From Paraoerskovia sediminicola (GTDB lineage Bacteria > Actinomycetota > Actinomycetes > Actinomycetales > Cellulomonadaceae): DNA of 64,000 nt. Position numbers and translations under genes: made by a program. The stretch lies in NCBI RefSeq assembly GCF_030296575.1, contig NZ_AP027729.1, forward strand, positions 868,001 to 932,000. The letters run 5' to 3'. Shown one piece after another: positions 63,173 through 64,000 of the stretch (positions are counted from its first letter, which is position 1; every line of letters starts with the position of its first letter). The notes below the pieces were generated by a model. The model had not been told where the DNA came from and searched no databases. It saw only the letters and a program-made list of their open reading frames with translations.

Positions 63173-63765
63173 GCAGCACGACGAGCAGCACCACCGTGAC
63201 GAGCACCGCCGTGATGAGCACGACCCTGGCCACCCCCGACGGCCCCTTCACGGTCGTCGCCCGCTCCGGGGGCGCCGTCCTCGCCTCCGGCTGGACGGAC
63301 GACGTCGCGAGCCTCGTCGCGCTCGTCCACCCGAGCATCCGCCCGGTCGACGTCGAGCAGGTGCCGGACGGCGCGGCCGCCCTGGCAGGCCCGGTCGCCG
63401 CGGTCCGCGCGTACTACGCGGGCGACCTGGCCGCGCTGCGTGCCGTCGACGTCGAACAGGTGTCGGGGCCGTTCCGTCAGTCGGCATGGGACACCCTGCG
63501 GGACGTCGACCCAGGAGCCCCGGTGACCTACACGGAGTACGCGCAGCGGTGCGGCAGGCCGGCGGCCGTGCGCGCCGCGGCGGGTGCGTGCGCCCAGAAC
63601 GCCGCGGCCCTGTTCGTCCCGTGCCACCGGGTGCTGCGCTCCGACGGGACGCTGGGCGGGTTCCGCTACGGCCTCGGCGTGAAGGAGTCGCTGCTCGCCC
63701 GCGAGCGCGAAGCGGACCCGGCCGGCACACCTGCTGCCTGGGCCGGGCCGACGGTCACGCGCTGA
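63169..63765 (+). CDS. ogt: Methylated-DNA-protein cysteine methyltransferase
   Basis: The 198-residue protein has a Ser/Thr-rich N-terminal tail, a small N-domain ([20 protein letters not shown]) and the conserved C-domain [40 protein letters not shown] and [20 protein letters not shown] with the methyl-accepting Cys in PCHRV. It removes methyl groups from O6-methylguanine in one suicide reaction. The ATG overlaps the alkA stop (ATGA) and has GAAGGAG upstream, so it forms an alkylation-repair operon with alkA, as in mycobacteria. Its end overlaps the convergent gene by 11 nt. Confidence 0.95.
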   Translation: MSSTTSSTTVTSTAVMSTTLATPDGPFTVVARSGGAVLASGWTDDVASLVALVHPSIRPVDVEQVPDGAAALAGPVAAVRAYYAGDLAALRAVDVEQVSGPFRQSAWDTLRDVDPGAPVTYTEYAQRCGRPAAVRAAAGACAQNAAALFVPCHRVLRSDGTLGGFRYGLGVKESLLAREREADPAGTPAAWAGPTVTR

Positions 63766-64000
63766 GCGACGCGTCCTCGGGCGCCGAGACCGTGAGCACG
63801 GCGCCCGCGACGACCTGCTCGGCTGCGAGCCCGCGCTCGATCACGGCCAGCCGCCGCCCGACGTCGGACTCGGCGTCGTCGCCCTCCAGGTCGACCGCCG
63901 CGACGACGTACAGGGAGCGGGGGCCGACGAACTCGATGCGCAGGTAGGTGACGCGCACGACGCCGTCGCACTCGAGGATCCGCTGCAGCACGAGGACCCG
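63755..64000 (-). CDS. C-terminal part of a probable cation diffusion facilitator
   Basis: The frame is open to the right edge; only about 81 codons are in view. The visible end reads LQRILECDGVVRVTYLRIEF, then VGPRSLYVVAAVDLEGDDAE and [14 protein letters not shown]. This resembles the cytosolic C-terminal domain of CDF-family metal exporters, where an alpha-beta fold with FVGP...VAAVDL is conserved in an actinobacterial subgroup. The membrane part lies outside the window, so the assignment is tentative. Confidence 0.6.
   Translation of the reverse strand, partial: RVLVLQRILECDGVVRVTYLRIEFVGPRSLYVVAAVDLEGDDAESDVGRRLAVIERGLAAEQVVAGAVLTVSAPEDASLSA

Overview
The window comes from a very GC-rich actinobacterial chromosome. 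The gene order (a scattered de novo purine set, DUF3151, sterol-carrier-family protein, HspR-type clpB control, GH94 and GH3 glycosidases) points to a cellulolytic member of Micrococcales such as Cellulomonadaceae or Promicromonosporaceae; this placement is inference. I see no rRNA, tRNA, insertion sequence, prophage or CRISPR array. Genes lie on both strands, many with 1- or 4-nt stop/start overlaps, and many starts sit 6-8 nt after a TAnnnT box, as in leaderless actinobacterial mRNAs.

Layout. 1-9.3 kb (minus strand): purM (cut by the window edge), purF, a small membrane protein, a large secreted nuclease/5'-nucleotidase fusion, a sterol-carrier-family gene with cutC, and a small membrane-anchored protein. 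9.3-14.7 kb: purL, a DUF2599 lipoprotein, an APC permease and acylphosphatase. 14.8-21.8 kb: an acyl-CoA oxidase and TetR pair, divergent from thiolase, FabG4-like reductase and MaoC dehydratase, with a TetR-type operator between. 21.9-26.6 kb: CsbD, then a sulfur locus in which a class V aminotransferase carries a SAM-IV riboswitch and, divergently, rhodanese-metZ carries a SAM-I riboswitch. 25.9-33.1 kb: DUF998 protein, a double GNAT, purQ, purS, purC, purD, a DUF4333 lipoprotein and purA. 33.3-43 kb: DUF3151, a partner-switching module (STAS, PP2C-kinase, STAS), fba, SpoU methylase, HAD phosphatase, pyrE, SDR, exonuclease III and a DUF4190 protein. 43-57 kb: an FAD amine oxidase and a beta-glucoside locus (GH94 phosphorylase, nucleotidyltransferase-phosphoglucomutase fusion, two GH3 enzymes, HAD phosphatase, TetR, MFS transporter). 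57-64 kb: NlpC/P60 hydrolase with a ydaO (c-di-AMP) riboswitch, clpB with a HAIR operator, an Ada-AlkA fusion with ogt, and the end of a CDF-type cation transporter.

Together the genes supply purines (purF, L, Q, S, M, D, C, A) and UMP (pyrE), recycle sulfur under SAM control, degrade fatty acids, and take up and cleave beta-glucosides. The phosphorylase would release glucose-1-phosphate, which the mutase fusion can pass to glycolysis through fba.

Sequence quality matters here. Fourteen otherwise intact genes, including purL, purD and clpB, are interrupted by sixteen single-base losses, every one explainable as one missing base in a short G or C run. I annotate these genes across the breaks and treat the breaks as probable consensus errors. 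The most unusual item is an 87-bp palindromic segment present, in the same reading frame, in the interdomain linkers of two unrelated proteins (the double GNAT and the Ada-AlkA fusion).
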